Assembly (NCBI GenBank): GCA_003555075.1
Contig: PWHW01000007.1
Coordinates: forward strand, 1 to 45,974
DNA length: 45,974 bases
Direction: 5' to 3'
Source of the DNA: Candidatus Nealsoniibacteriota bacterium
GTDB taxonomy: Bacteria > Patescibacteriota > Minisyncoccia > Minisyncoccales > PWPS01
How positions within the stretch are numbered: position 1 is the first letter of the stretch; each line of letters starts with the position of its first letter. The notes beneath the pieces were generated by a model. The model worked only from the letters and a program-made list of their open reading frames with translations, searched no databases and had not been told where the DNA came from. Below, in pieces: positions 25,050 through 34,271 of this stretch. Made by a program: the position numbers and the translations under genes.

Positions 25050-25517
25050 ATGAAGAAAGAGGTTATAACAAAATCTGAAAAAGAGACAAGGAGAATAGGA
25101 GCTTTTCTGGGAGAAAGGATTCTTGATATTGAAAAGAGAATATTTTTTGCTCTGGAAGGAGGCCTTGGGGCGGGGAAAACCACCTTTCTTCAAGGAATGG
25201 CATTGGGAATGGGAGTGACAGAGGACGTAACTAGCCCCACCTTCCTTATATTCAAGAGATATGATACGAAAAAGGAAAGGGTTTTTTATCACTTTGATTC
25301 TTTTAGAGTAAAAGAAATAGATCTTCTTGAGCTGGGATTCGAGAAGATAATTGAAAATAATAGGAATATTATTGCCATGGAATGGAGTGAGAACGTCAAA
25401 AACATTGTTCCGCACAATGCTATAAAGATAAATTTTTCTCTTTTGGCCCCAAAAGAAAGGAAGTTGATAATAAAAGATGATAGTGGTATAATAACCGACG
25501 TCCTTCGAAGAATTTGA
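25050..25517 (+). CDS. tsaE: tRNA t6A biosynthesis ATPase TsaE
   Basis: 155 aa; ALEGGLGAGKTTFLQGMALGMGVTEDVTSPTFLIFKRY. Confidence 0.93.
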   Translation: MKKEVITKSEKETRRIGAFLGERILDIEKRIFFALEGGLGAGKTTFLQGMALGMGVTEDVTSPTFLIFKRYDTKKERVFYHFDSFRVKEIDLLELGFEKIIENNRNIIAMEWSENVKNIVPHNAIKINFSLLAPKERKLIIKDDSGIITDVLRRI

Positions 25518-25561
25518 ACAAGGTTTTGTATCTTGGTCAATATGCGAAAAGATAATAAAAA

Positions 25562-25638
25562 GGGCCCGTAGCTCAGTTGGCTAGAGCGTCGGCGTGGCAC
25601 GCCGAAGGTCACCGGTTCAAGTCCGGTCGGGTCCACCA
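25562..25638 (+). tRNA. tRNA-Ala(GGC), CCA encoded
   Basis: Cloverleaf readable: acceptor GGGCCCG/CGGGTCC, anticodon arm TCGGC-GTGGCAC-GCCGA, ends ACCA. Confidence 0.93.
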
Positions 25639-25737
25639 TGCGCGATGGTGATTCATGCAACGGGCTTAAAAGAAGATGAACACGGGGTTGTTATCGGACT
25701 TTAAAAGAGAGAAAAAGAAGAGGGGAAGCCGCTGTTT

Positions 25738-25824
25738 GGCGGGATGCCGGAGCGGACGAACGGGGCTGTCTCGAAAACAGCTGTGCCTTTATGGGCACCG
25801 GGGGTTCGAATCCCTCTCCCGCCG
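25738..25824 (+). tRNA. tRNA-Ser(CGA)
   Basis: Acceptor GGCGGGA/TCCCGCC, anticodon arm GCTGT-CTCGAAA-ACAGC, long variable arm. Confidence 0.92.
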
Positions 25825-25870
25825 CAGAGAAAACTTTTTGATTAATTATTGTTATTGTTAATCCTACAAC

Positions 25871-26239
25871 ATGTTCAATTTCGGGAAAAAGAAGGAAGAA
25901 GATCTTCCTAAAAACGCGACAGAACTCTTGGAAGAGTTAAAAAGCCTAAGAGAAGAGAATAGAAAGATAAAGAAAGAAATTGAAGATATCAAGGAGAGAG
26001 AGAAATATTTTTTTCAGAACGTGGGAGTAGTAAGGTTCAATCCTTTTACTCAAGAAGGAGGAAACCAAAGTTTCTCGATAGCACTTTTAAATGGTGAACA
26101 AAAAGGTTTTGTGATCACCAGTCTTTACACTAAGGAGGGAAACAGGGTTTATGGGAAGCCGATAAGCGAAGGAGAATCGAAATACTCTCTTTCTGAAGAA
26201 GAGAAAGAAGCAATAAAAAAAGCCCTAAAAAGAGAATAA
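25871..26239 (+). CDS. DUF4446-like hypothetical protein
   Basis: 122 aa; coiled coil then VGVVRFNPFTQEGGNQSFSIALLNGEQKGFVITSLYTKEGNRVYGKPI. Confidence 0.75.
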   Translation: MFNFGKKKEEDLPKNATELLEELKSLREENRKIKKEIEDIKEREKYFFQNVGVVRFNPFTQEGGNQSFSIALLNGEQKGFVITSLYTKEGNRVYGKPISEGESKYSLSEEEKEAIKKALKRE

Positions 26240-26244
26240 GGAAT

Positions 26245-27741
26245 ATGAAAAAGAATAAAGAAAAAAAGGATACTCAAACGAGACCCCCGGTGATAGTGGT
26301 GCTTGGGCATGTGGATCACGGAAAAAGCTCCTTGCTCGAAGCAATAAAGGATTTAAAAATAACAGGAAGTGAATCGGGCGGGATCACTCAGCACATTGGT
26401 GCATACATGATATCTCACCAAGGGAATGACATTACTTTTATTGATACTCCCGGTCATGAGGCTTTTTTTGAAATGAGGTCCAGGGGAACAAAGGTTGCTG
26501 ATATTGGTATTTTAGTTGTTGCCGCGGAAGAAGGAATAAAAGAGCAAACAAAAGAGGCTATTAAGCACTTGAAAGAAACAGGCATTCCTTATTTGGTGGC
26601 AATAAATAAAATGGACAAGAAGGAAGCCGATCCGGAAAGAGTAAAGCAAGAGCTTGCAAAGGAGGAAATAATCGTGGAATCTTACGGGGGAAGGGTTCCT
26701 TCAGTTAATTTGTCGGCCAAAGAGAAGACAGGGATTGAAGAACTCTTGGAAATAGTGATCCTTCTTGCCGAAATAGAGGAATTAGAAGCCAAGCAAGAGG
26801 GTTTTGCGGAAGGAGTTGTTATTGAGGCCAAAAAGGATCCCAAGAAAGGAATGGTAGCCACTTTTTTAGTGCAGAATGGTATACTAAGAATAGGAGATGT
26901 CATCGGGACAAGTGGCTCTTACGGGAGAGTGAGATCCATGGAGGGTTTTCAGGGAGAGGAGCTGAAAATGGCAGCTCCCTCTACTCCCGTTCAAATAACA
27001 GGACCCAAGGGCAGTCCCAAAGCAGGTGAGGTATTTTACGCATTTGAGAAAATAAATGATGCAAAGAAATTCGCTTTAGAAGAGAAAGTATGCCAAGAAG
27101 AAGGTGTGAGCTTGCAATCCAATGGAGAAAAAATTCTTAATATTGTGTTGAAAGTAGATGTAGTAGGCTCTCTTGAAGCTATTCTGGGATCCATTTCAAA
27201 GATTCCTCAGTCGAAGATAAGCATAAAAGCGGCGCGAGCGGACATAGGCAATGTCACTGAATCAGATGTGGAATGTGCCAAGGCTGCTGAGGCGGAGATC
27301 TTCGCTTTTCGAACCAAGATCGATAGAGCTGCGGAGAATATGGCTAACCGAGAGGGAATAAAAATAAGGACTTTCGATATCATATATGAATTGATCGAAG
27401 CGATAAAAGAGATGGCAAAGAAAAGGCTTGACCCGAAAATAGTAAAGGAAGAAAAAGGAAGAGTGAAGATTCTTGCTGTTTTTAAAACTCAAAGGAATAG
27501 GCAAATATTGGGAGGAAAGGCTCTCAAAGGGGATATAAGAAAAGATTTTCCGCTTGAGATATGGAGAAGTCAAGAAAAAGTAGGAGAAGGAAAGATCATA
27601 AATTTAAAAAAGGAAGAAAAGGACATGGAGAAGATCCCGGAAGGAGAGGAGTTTGGAATGCTTATAGAAAGTAACGAGAAAGTAGGAGAAGGAGATGAAC
27701 TTGTTCTTTATAAAGAGGAAAAAGTAAAGGAAGAACTTTAA
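26245..27741 (+). CDS. infB: Translation initiation factor IF-2 (short form)
   Basis: 498 aa; RPPVIVVLGHVDHGKSSLLEAI, FIDTPGHEAF, AINKMDKK; no N-terminal IF2N extension. Confidence 0.95.
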   Translation: MKKNKEKKDTQTRPPVIVVLGHVDHGKSSLLEAIKDLKITGSESGGITQHIGAYMISHQGNDITFIDTPGHEAFFEMRSRGTKVADIGILVVAAEEGIKEQTKEAIKHLKETGIPYLVAINKMDKKEADPERVKQELAKEEIIVESYGGRVPSVNLSAKEKTGIEELLEIVILLAEIEELEAKQEGFAEGVVIEAKKDPKKGMVATFLVQNGILRIGDVIGTSGSYGRVRSMEGFQGEELKMAAPSTPVQITGPKGSPKAGEVFYAFEKINDAKKFALEEKVCQEEGVSLQSNGEKILNIVLKVDVVGSLEAILGSISKIPQSKISIKAARADIGNVTESDVECAKAAEAEIFAFRTKIDRAAENMANREGIKIRTFDIIYELIEAIKEMAKKRLDPKIVKEEKGRVKILAVFKTQRNRQILGGKALKGDIRKDFPLEIWRSQEKVGEGKIINLKKEEKDMEKIPEGEEFGMLIESNEKVGEGDELVLYKEEKVKEEL

Positions 27742-27744
27742 AAG

Positions 27745-27816
27745 GGCCTGGTGGCGAAGTGGCTAACGCATCGGTCTGCAAAACCGACATCGCGGGTTCG
27801 ATTCCCGCCCAGGCCT
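27745..27816 (+). tRNA. tRNA-Cys(GCA)
   Basis: Acceptor GGCCTGG/CCAGGCC, anticodon arm TCGGT-CTGCAAA-ACCGA, discriminator T. Confidence 0.92.
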
Positions 27817-27918
27817 CATCATTATACTGCCCACTGACTAAAAGTATTTTTGAACTTGCTCGGGAGCGAGTAATTGAATTATTAATAGAGGTTCTTTTTA
27901 TTATATTCCAGTGAGCAT

Positions 27919-28000
27919 GCCCGGGTGGTGGAATTGGCATACACGCACGACTTAAAATCGTGTGCCGTAAGGCATGCGGGTTCGAGCCCCGCCCCGGGCA
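27919..28000 (+). tRNA. tRNA-Leu(TAA)
   Basis: Acceptor GCCCGGG/CCCGGGC, anticodon arm CACGA-CTTAAAA-TCGTG, long variable arm. Confidence 0.92.
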
Positions 28001-28002
28001 CA

Positions 28003-28036
28003 AAAAAAGAGAGAGCATTTGCTCTCTCTTTTATTT
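28003..28036. terminator. Bidirectional intrinsic terminator
   Basis: aaaagagagagc-attt-gctctctctttt followed by T-rich; between tRNA-Leu and the convergent 3D-domain gene. Confidence 0.7.
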
Positions 28037-28044
28037 TTTCCGAA

Positions 28045-28683
28045 CTATTCCACGATCTCTATTTGAGATATCACCCTTCCGAAATTATTAGCTTCCCACC
28101 TGCTTTCAAACCAGATGTCCACGTATCCCTCGTGAGAAACATTGTTGTAAGGAGGAGAAAACCTTGTGTTCATTCTATCCTTTACAATAAATTCTTTTTC
28201 TCCGAAGTATTCAGGTATCCTTATTCTGGTTCCGAATTCCAAGAAATTGGCGGCTACCACACCCTTTTTTACTCTGGCACCGGAAGCGGTAATAAAGGGC
28301 TGGCAGTTGGTTTGATCGGGAGTACTGGAATAACCAGTGAGTTCTACGGTTAAGGTGTCCTTGACTCTTGCATCTTCTTTTTTTATGGGTTCATTTTTTG
28401 TGTCTTTTGCTCCCAATACTTGAGGTTTCTCATGGAAAGCAGCGGAAGAAGTATTAAGAGTGTCTTTCTTGAAGAAGGTGAGATGCTCATCTGACCCCTT
28501 CTCCCTCATTTCCTCCTCTATTTCCGTTTCCATGGATGATAACATAGCGGGTTTTTCCGAGCCTTCTTTTTGTATTGTCTCTCCCTCGGTAAAAAGAAAA
28601 AAAGAAAAAAGGGAAATGATCAACACAGAAAAGAAGGCCACGTTAAGACTGCTATCGTCCAAGCTACTGCTTTGTTTCTGCAT
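28045..28683 (-). CDS. 3D-domain (double-psi barrel) protein, putative cell-wall enzyme
   Basis: 212 aa; TM N-terminus; LTGYSSTPDQTNCQPFITASGARVKKGVVAANFLEFGTRIRIP...FIVKDRMNTR...VDIWF. Confidence 0.85.
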   Translation of the reverse strand: MQKQSSSLDDSSLNVAFFSVLIISLFSFFLFTEGETIQKEGSEKPAMLSSMETEIEEEMREKGSDEHLTFFKKDTLNTSSAAFHEKPQVLGAKDTKNEPIKKEDARVKDTLTVELTGYSSTPDQTNCQPFITASGARVKKGVVAANFLEFGTRIRIPEYFGEKEFIVKDRMNTRFSPPYNNVSHEGYVDIWFESRWEANNFGRVISQIEIVE

Positions 28684-28718
28684 AACGTTTGGTTTTATTT
28701 TTTAAGTTTACTACCAAA

Positions 28719-28748
28719 TGAAAAAACTCCCACTTTCTGTAGGAGTTG
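28719..28748 (-). terminator. Intrinsic terminator of the minus-strand tRNA cluster
   Basis: Minus strand AACTCC-TACAGAAAGTG-GGAGTT followed by TTTT. Confidence 0.6.
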
Positions 28749-28820
28749 TTCCATCTTATCACAATAAGGAAAATAAGTCAATACCCAGGGAGTATTTAGT
28801 GCAAATATTGTTGTCAAATG

Positions 28821-28892
28821 AGCGGGAGACGGGATTCGAACCCGCGATCTTCTGCATGGCAAGCAGACGCTTTACCACTAAGCTACTCCCGC
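28821..28892 (-). tRNA. tRNA-Gly(GCC)
   Basis: Reverse complement GCGGGAG...TCTGC-TTGCCAT-GCAGA...CTCCCGC. Confidence 0.92.
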
Positions 28893-28899
28893 GAAGATG

Positions 28900-28971
28900 T
28901 GCCGCGGGTCGGAATTGAACCGACGACCTCTTCTTTTTCAGAGAAGCGCTCTACCCCTGAGCTACCGCGGC
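28900..28971 (-). tRNA. tRNA-Phe(GAA)
   Basis: Reverse complement GCCGCGG...CTTCT-CTGAAAA-AGAAG...CCGCGGC A. Confidence 0.92.
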
Positions 28972-29001
28972 CTCCTTGCTTTGCAAATGAAAGCAAAGTG
29001 G

Positions 29002-29075
29002 TGGGCGGTGTAGGACTCGAACCTACGGCCTTCTCGATGTAAGCGAGATGCTCTAGCCAACTGAGCTAACCGCCC
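29002..29075 (-). tRNA. tRNA-Val(TAC)
   Basis: Reverse complement GGGCGGT...TCTCG-CTTACAT-CGAGA...ACCGCCC A. Confidence 0.92.
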
Positions 29076-29174
29076 TTTCTGCTTCATTATATCCCATAAT
29101 GACCGGGAAACAAGTTTTCTACAAATTTTTTGCTCGGGCATGAAAGAACTTGAATATAATTCTGTCAAATCTTG

Positions 29175-29259
29175 TGCGCGGGGTGGGACTCGAACCCACA
29201 CGCCCATAAAGGACCTTTGGCCCTCAACCAAAGTCGTCTACCAATTCCGACACCCGCGC
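29175..29259 (-). tRNA. tRNA-Leu(GAG)
   Basis: Reverse complement GCGCGGG...TTTGG-TTGAGGG-CCAAA, long variable arm, CCCGCGC A. Confidence 0.9.
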
Positions 29260-29263
29260 TTTT

Positions 29264-29599
29264 TTACTCTTTGACCTTCTTTCTGGTCACCTTCTTTGTT
29301 TTTTCTCTGATATAATAAGCCTTCGCTTTTCTTGTGCGTCCTTTCTTTAGGATCTCTATTTTCTCTATAAGAGGGGAGTGCAAAGGGAATACCTTTTCCA
29401 CACCCACTTTGTCGATAACCTTCCTTATAGTGATTGTTCCGGGAAGACCTTTTCCGTGTTTTCTTGCAATAACAAGCCCTTCAAAGGACTGTTTTTTTCC
29501 GTTTATATTTTGCGTTACTCTTACCGTATTTCCGGTTTGTATTTCCGGAATATCCTTTTTTTCCTTCTCTTTTTTGAATTCTTCCAGTTTTACGGACAT
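29264..29599 (-). CDS. rplS: Ribosomal protein bL19
   Basis: 111 aa; DIPEIQTGNTVRVTQNINGKKQSFEGLVIARKHGKGLPGTITIRKVIDKVGVEKVFPLHSPLIEKIEI. Confidence 0.95.
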   Translation of the reverse strand: MSVKLEEFKKEKEKKDIPEIQTGNTVRVTQNINGKKQSFEGLVIARKHGKGLPGTITIRKVIDKVGVEKVFPLHSPLIEKIEILKKGRTRKAKAYYIREKTKKVTRKKVKE

Positions 29600-29603
29600 A
29601 TTT

Positions 29604-30314
29604 TTAATTTGATCTTTGATCTTTTAGTTTCCAAAGTATTTTTCTCAGGTCCTGAGAAAGTGGAGCTTTAAAAGTTTTTACTCCGTCCGGGGTTCTTATC
29701 TTCAATAATCCGGCATGCAGGAATTGTCTTTTAAGGTCTTCGGGATCCTGCTGGTCCTTAAAGCGGTAAAGTCTATCTCCCACCACCGGATGTCCCGTAA
29801 AGGAAAGATGGCATCTTATTTGATGTTTTCTTCCTGTAACAGGAATAACCTCAAGAAGGGTAAAGTCGTTGAATCTTTCTATTACCTTGAATAATGTGAG
29901 CGATCTTCTTCCTCTTTTCCCTCCCGGAGCTTGTTTTCTTCTATCCTTTTTGGATCTTTGCATCAACATCTCGATTCTTCCCTCTTCTTTTTTCATTCTT
30001 TTAAAGACCAGTGCAAGGTATTTCTTTTTCGCTCTTCTCTTTAAGAATTCTTTTTGTAAAAAGAAAAATGAATCCTCATCTCTTGCAAAAAGAACGATTC
30101 CCGAAGTATCTTTGTCCAGTCTATGTACCGCGCCATTTCTAGGGTGATTCAAGCTTCTGAGTTCCGGATATCTCTTGGATAACAAGAAGGAAAGACTTTC
30201 CTTTCTTACGGCAGTGTCATTCTCATGAAAAACTACCATTCCCGGTGGTTTGTTTACTGCTATAAGGTGCTTATCCTCATGAATTATTTCCACCATGATT
30301 CTTGTGGCAATCAT
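29604..30314 (-). CDS. RluA/RluD-family rRNA pseudouridine synthase
   Basis: EDKHLIAVNKPPGMVV, NGAVHRLDKDTSGIVLFARD, TGRKHQIRCHLSFTGHPVVGDRLY. ORF-track start (30371) lies inside a tRNA; likely start is ATG 30314 or 30296. Confidence 0.9.
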   Translation of the reverse strand: MIATRIMVEIIHEDKHLIAVNKPPGMVVFHENDTAVRKESLSFLLSKRYPELRSLNHPRNGAVHRLDKDTSGIVLFARDEDSFFFLQKEFLKRRAKKKYLALVFKRMKKEEGRIEMLMQRSKKDRRKQAPGGKRGRRSLTLFKVIERFNDFTLLEVIPVTGRKHQIRCHLSFTGHPVVGDRLYRFKDQQDPEDLKRQFLHAGLLKIRTPDGVKTFKAPLSQDLRKILWKLKDQRSN

Positions 30315-30334
30315 TTCTACGCATTGGCGTATTG

Positions 30335-30408
30335 TGGACGCGCCTGGACTCGAACCAGGGACCTCTACCACGTCAAGGTAGCGCTCTAGCCAACTGAGCT
30401 ACGCGTCC
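30335..30408 (-). tRNA. tRNA-Val(GAC)
   Basis: Reverse complement GGACGCG...CTACC-TTGACGT-GGTAG...CGCGTCC A. Confidence 0.92.
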
Positions 30409-30433
30409 CTTTCTAATAAAGGTGCTTTGTTTG

Positions 30434-30507
30434 TGGGCGCACCTGGACTCGAACCAGGGACCTTGGCCTTATAAGGACCACGCTCTCACCGACTGAGCTA
30501 TGCGCCC
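30434..30507 (-). tRNA. tRNA-Ile(TAT)
   Basis: Reverse complement GGGCGCA...TGGTC-CTTATAA-GGCCA...TGCGCCC A; anticodon UAU. Confidence 0.88.
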
Positions 30508-30579
30508 TATCTTTTCAAAGCGTTTCTATTGTAACACAAAAAGCGATTTTTTCCACCCCCTGGGGAGATTCTCGCTTTC

Positions 30580-32487
30580 TTACTTTTTCTTTTTTTCTCC
30601 TTTGCTCTCTTTCTTTTTGGGACTCTTGCTTTCCGAGCTACTCTTCTTGCCAATGATGTTCTCGTAAGTATCTCTTTCAAGAGTTTCTTTTTCAAGTAGC
30701 TCTTTCACCACCTTTTCGATCAAATCTCTTTTCTCTTTAACAACTTTTTCCGCTTTTTGCGCAGCTTCGTTTATAAAGGATGATATTTCTTTGTCTATTT
30801 TTGCTGCCGTGTCTTCGGAGTAGTTTTTCTCTTCCCCCATTTCTTTTCCAAGGAAAACATGACCTTTTTCTCCTTTGAAGTGTATTGGACCCAAAGAGGA
30901 CATACCGAATTCCTTTACAAGTTTGCGAGCGTAAGCGGATGCTCTTTCAAGATCGTTTGCAGCTCCGGTTGAAACTTCACCAAAAACTTCCTTTTCGGCA
31001 ATATATCCTCCCAGCAGCACAGCCATCTCTGAAAGAAACTCCGATTTTCTCTTTATCTTGGTTTCTTCAGAGGGTATTTTTATGGTGTAACCCCCGGTTT
31101 GTCCCCTTGCTACAATTGATATTTTCCTTACGGGTTCTGTGTCGGGGAGAAAAGAGGATACTATTGCATGGCCTGCCTCATGGTAGGCACTGAGCTCTTT
31201 TTCCTTTTTACTCATGGCATAACTTTTTCTTTCGGGACCAAGCAAAACCTTTTCAATTGCTTCCAGTAATTCTTTTTGGCTTATCTTCTTCTTTTTCTTT
31301 CTTGCTGCGAGCAGTGCCGCTTCATTTGCCAGATTCGCAATATCGGCTCCTGAGAAACCCGGTGTTCGTTCAGCTATCTCTTGAAGCTTCACGCTAGTGG
31401 AAAGAGGTTTTCCTTTCACATTAAGCTTTAGAATGTTTTTTCTCGCCTTTTTATCAGGAAGGTTGAGAATTATTTTTCTATCAAATCTTCCCGGGCGCAA
31501 AAGGGCGGGATCTAGAACATCGGGACGGTTAGTGCTTGCAAGTACTACTATCTTCGAGTCTTGAGCGAAACCGTCCATTTCAGAAAGGATCTGGTTCAAG
31601 GTTTGCTCTCTTTCATCGTGTCCTCCTCCCAGCCCTGCTCCTCTTGCTCTTCCTATTGCATCCAGTTCATCTATATAAACAATACAAGGCTGTTTTTTCT
31701 TTGCTTTGGAAAAGAGATCTCTCACTCTTCCACTTCCCACTCCCACAAACAACTCAATGAATTCCGAGCCTGAGATCTCAAAAAAGGGAACATTTGCTTC
31801 TCCTGCAACTGCTCTTGCCATAAGAGTTTTTCCTGTTCCCGGCGATCCTGTAAGAAGCACCCCTTTTGGTATCCGAGCTCCAAGACCCAAGAATCTTTTA
31901 GGGTTCTTTAAGAACTCAACTATTTCTTTTAATTCTTCTTTTGCTTCTTCTTGTCCTGCTACATCGTTAAAGGTTATACCTGCTTTGGGAGATCCTTCTT
32001 CCCCGAAAACACGTGCTCTTGTCTTTGAAAAATCCAGTGCTTGCATCGCTCCTCCTTTTGCCTGCTTGAACATGGAGCGAAAAATATAAAGAAGAATAAC
32101 AAGAGGGAGAGCAATTATTAAAAGAGTCAGCATAAAGGACCAATCTTGCTCTTCCTCATAATTTATTTCCACATCTCTTATCTTGCTTTCTTCTGCCCCC
32201 CAATTACGTAGGGACTCAAAAAGTGAAATATCCGGTTCTCTTTTTGCCATTCCAAGCGTCTCATCATCAAAAACGATGTTTATTGTTGATCCCACAACTT
32301 CTATTTTTTCCACATTTTCTCTGTTTATTTCCCTTGCAAGCCTGTTTAAAGTTATCTCTTCAACTTCTCGGAAGGACTCGGAGGCAACAAGGGCGAAAAG
32401 AAGAACCACCGCAAAAAGAAGAAGAACAAAGGAGATGATATTTTTGCTAAAACTTTTTTTCAACGATTTCTTGGAAAAATTTTTCAT
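30580..32487 (-). CDS. ftsH: ATP-dependent zinc metalloprotease FtsH
   Basis: 635 aa; [48 protein letters not shown]. Confidence 0.97.
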   Translation of the reverse strand: MKNFSKKSLKKSFSKNIISFVLLLFAVVLLFALVASESFREVEEITLNRLAREINRENVEKIEVVGSTINIVFDDETLGMAKREPDISLFESLRNWGAEESKIRDVEINYEEEQDWSFMLTLLIIALPLVILLYIFRSMFKQAKGGAMQALDFSKTRARVFGEEGSPKAGITFNDVAGQEEAKEELKEIVEFLKNPKRFLGLGARIPKGVLLTGSPGTGKTLMARAVAGEANVPFFEISGSEFIELFVGVGSGRVRDLFSKAKKKQPCIVYIDELDAIGRARGAGLGGGHDEREQTLNQILSEMDGFAQDSKIVVLASTNRPDVLDPALLRPGRFDRKIILNLPDKKARKNILKLNVKGKPLSTSVKLQEIAERTPGFSGADIANLANEAALLAARKKKKKISQKELLEAIEKVLLGPERKSYAMSKKEKELSAYHEAGHAIVSSFLPDTEPVRKISIVARGQTGGYTIKIPSEETKIKRKSEFLSEMAVLLGGYIAEKEVFGEVSTGAANDLERASAYARKLVKEFGMSSLGPIHFKGEKGHVFLGKEMGEEKNYSEDTAAKIDKEISSFINEAAQKAEKVVKEKRDLIEKVVKELLEKETLERDTYENIIGKKSSSESKSPKKKESKGEKKKK

Positions 32488-32565
32488 TTTTACAGTGTTT
32501 AATATTTTTATGAAACCCTCTTGTTGATAATTATTGCATCTTGCCCTTCATCCTGTTAGATATAT

Positions 32566-32638
32566 TCTCCCCGCCAGGACTCGAACCTAGATCTACTCCT
32601 TAGGAGGGAGTTGCTTTATCCTGTTAAGCTACGGGGAG
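32566..32638 (-). tRNA. tRNA-Arg(CCT)
   Basis: Reverse complement CTCCCCG...ACTCC-CTCCTAA-GGAGT...CGGGGAG A. Confidence 0.9.
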
Positions 32639-32698
32639 CACATGTCTTACAGGAAGACGGGCATTATTTCAATTTGCTTTTTTTTGAACACTAGAAAG

Positions 32699-32771
32699 GG
32701 CGACCGACGGGACTTGAACCCGCATGCTCTCGGACCACAACCGAGTGCTTTACCGTTAAGCTACGGCCGCC
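32699..32771 (-). tRNA. tRNA-His(GTG) with encoded G-1
   Basis: Reverse complement G-GCGGCCG...CTCGG-TTGTGGT-CCGAG...CGGTCGC-C; G-1:C73 pair. Confidence 0.92.
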
Positions 32772-32793
32772 ATATTGACTCTCTGAAAACTTG

Positions 32794-32867
32794 CCTCTCC
32801 GGGAGGACTCGAACCTCCAACCTGCTGCTTAGAAGGCAGCCGCTCTATCCAGTTGAGCTACGGAGAG
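32794..32867 (-). tRNA. tRNA-Arg(TCT)
   Basis: Reverse complement CTCTCCG...GCTGC-CTTCTAA-GCAGC...CGGAGAG G. Confidence 0.92.
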
Positions 32868-33012
32868 ATTTTATCAAAAAAAGATGCCCTGAGCAAAAGA
32901 GATGACTACACTGCATTATAATAAGAAAAGGTGGGGCAGTCAATTTACAAAAGAATAAGCCGCGAGAAGAAAGCTTCCCGCGACGGGATCAATGTCACTT
33001 ATAACACGAAAA

Positions 33013-34071
33013 CTATTTTTCCACCACTCTGAGGCTTAATCTGTGATCGGAGGCATTAAGAGAAAGTATCTTAAAATCGTATGTCTTGCCTATTTCCAGA
33101 ACTTCTTCCGCTTTTTCTCTTGATTGGAATTCTGAAATATGGCATAACCCCTGAATTCCCCCTTCAACCTCCACAAAAACTCCGAAAGAAACGAACTTCG
33201 AGACAACCCCTTTGATAATGTCACCTTCTTTATGATTCTTCTCCAGTTCTTTCCAAGGATCTTTCTTTAATGCTTTCAAAGAAAGGAACAGCTTCCCGTT
33301 TGCAATGTTAATGATCTTTGCTTGCACCTTCTCTCCTTCTTTCAATATGTTTCTCGGATCCTCCACGAGACTCCAATCCATTTCAGATATATGAATAAGT
33401 CCTTCTACTCCGTCTTCCAGTCTAACGAAGGCTCCGAAATCAACTATTCCGGTCACTGTTCCGTCCACTACATCGCCTTCACTGTAAGAATCAAGCGATG
33501 CCTGCTCCTCTTCTTCGTTCTTTGCTTTCTCTGAAAGAATGATCTTCTCTTTTTCTTTTGAAAGATCAAGGATCCGGACTTCCATTTTCTTTCCAATAAA
33601 TTTTTGAAGTTCTTTGAGAACTTTTGCGGAATCCCCTCCTTCTACTCGCGGATAGTTTTCCGGAGAAAGTTGAGAAGAAGGAATAAAGGATGGTATTCCG
33701 GAGATCTTAGCAAGAAGACCTCCTTTGTTTGCTCCTTCTATCTTGACCGTAATAGGTTCTTCATTCTCTTTTTGTTTTTCGAGAGTTTCCCACGCCATTT
33801 CTTTTTTGGCTTGAATGCGGGAGCACTCTACATAACCTCCTGCATCCTTGGAATCCAAGGACACTATTTTTACAGGGATCACATCGCCGTCCTCTAGATC
33901 CTTTAATTCATCTTTTGCAGCGTGGAATTCGCGGCCATAGATCACCCCTGTACCGAAAGCACCCAGGTCAACAAAAGCGGATGCTCTTCCTTTTCCTATT
34001 ATTTCTCCTTCTACGATCTCCCCCTCTTTAGGGATCTCAAGAAGATTTTTTTCTTTTAGTTGTTCTTTCAT
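33013..34071 (-). CDS. rpsA: S1 RNA-binding domain protein (30S ribosomal protein S1-like)
   Basis: 352 aa; four S1-like repeats, e.g. GDVVDGTVTGIVDFGAFVRLEDGVEGLIHISEMDWSLVEDPRNILKEGEKVQAKII. Confidence 0.88.
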   Translation of the reverse strand: MKEQLKEKNLLEIPKEGEIVEGEIIGKGRASAFVDLGAFGTGVIYGREFHAAKDELKDLEDGDVIPVKIVSLDSKDAGGYVECSRIQAKKEMAWETLEKQKENEEPITVKIEGANKGGLLAKISGIPSFIPSSQLSPENYPRVEGGDSAKVLKELQKFIGKKMEVRILDLSKEKEKIILSEKAKNEEEEQASLDSYSEGDVVDGTVTGIVDFGAFVRLEDGVEGLIHISEMDWSLVEDPRNILKEGEKVQAKIINIANGKLFLSLKALKKDPWKELEKNHKEGDIIKGVVSKFVSFGVFVEVEGGIQGLCHISEFQSREKAEEVLEIGKTYDFKILSLNASDHRLSLRVVEK

Positions 34072-34080
34072 GGCCCTCTT

Positions 34081-34108
34081 ATTCTACACAATTTCTTGAT
34101 TTTTTCAA
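34081..34108 (-). promoter_or_regulatory. Putative promoter of the rpsA-like gene
   Basis: Minus strand TTGAAA - 16 bp - TAGAAT, only 9 nt before ATG 34071. Confidence 0.55.
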
Positions 34109-34271
34109 GGGCAGTGATAAAATGACAAGAGCTTGGCTTTAGTAGTTTTTCTTACACTGCGCGTTTTTGGGGGCCGGAAGAATGAATGGGTAAAGTGAGC
34201 AGGGGAATTCTCGTTATATATTTAAAGTAAAGCTACAGCATAAGTATAAAGGTAAGATTCTTCTATCTTCT

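Noticed and set aside
25289-25660. 123 aa minus-strand ORF (VDPTGLEPVTFGVPRRRSSQLSYGP)
   Set aside because: Overlaps tRNA-Ala and lies antisense to tsaE; spurious.
27662-28018. 118 aa minus-strand ORF (LFLCPGRGSNPHALRHTILSR...GIEPAMSVLQTDALATSPPGP)
   Set aside because: Antisense to tRNA-Leu and tRNA-Cys; spurious.
28818-29231. ORFs such as MSGRRDSNPRSSAWQADALPLSYSREDVPRVGIEPTTSSF and MVEGQRSFMGVWVRVPPRAQ
   Set aside because: They are translations across the antisense or sense strand of tRNA genes (a classic spurious annotation pattern); the tRNAs explain the sequence.
32642-32905. 87 aa plus-strand ORF (GDRRDLNPHALGPQPSALPLSYGR)
   Set aside because: Antisense to tRNA-His and tRNA-Arg; spurious.
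32958-32985. Imperfect hairpin gcgagaag-aaag-cttcccgc as terminator of the rpsA-like gene
   Set aside because: Contains a mismatch and lacks a clean T tract; too weak to list as a feature.
34110-34271. Intergenic segment with 'gggggccggaagaatgaatggg' considered as a possible SRP or other small RNA
   Set aside because: Does not match the conserved SRP RNA apical motif and no convincing stem could be drawn; it is a divergent promoter region between rpsA-like and MBL genes.
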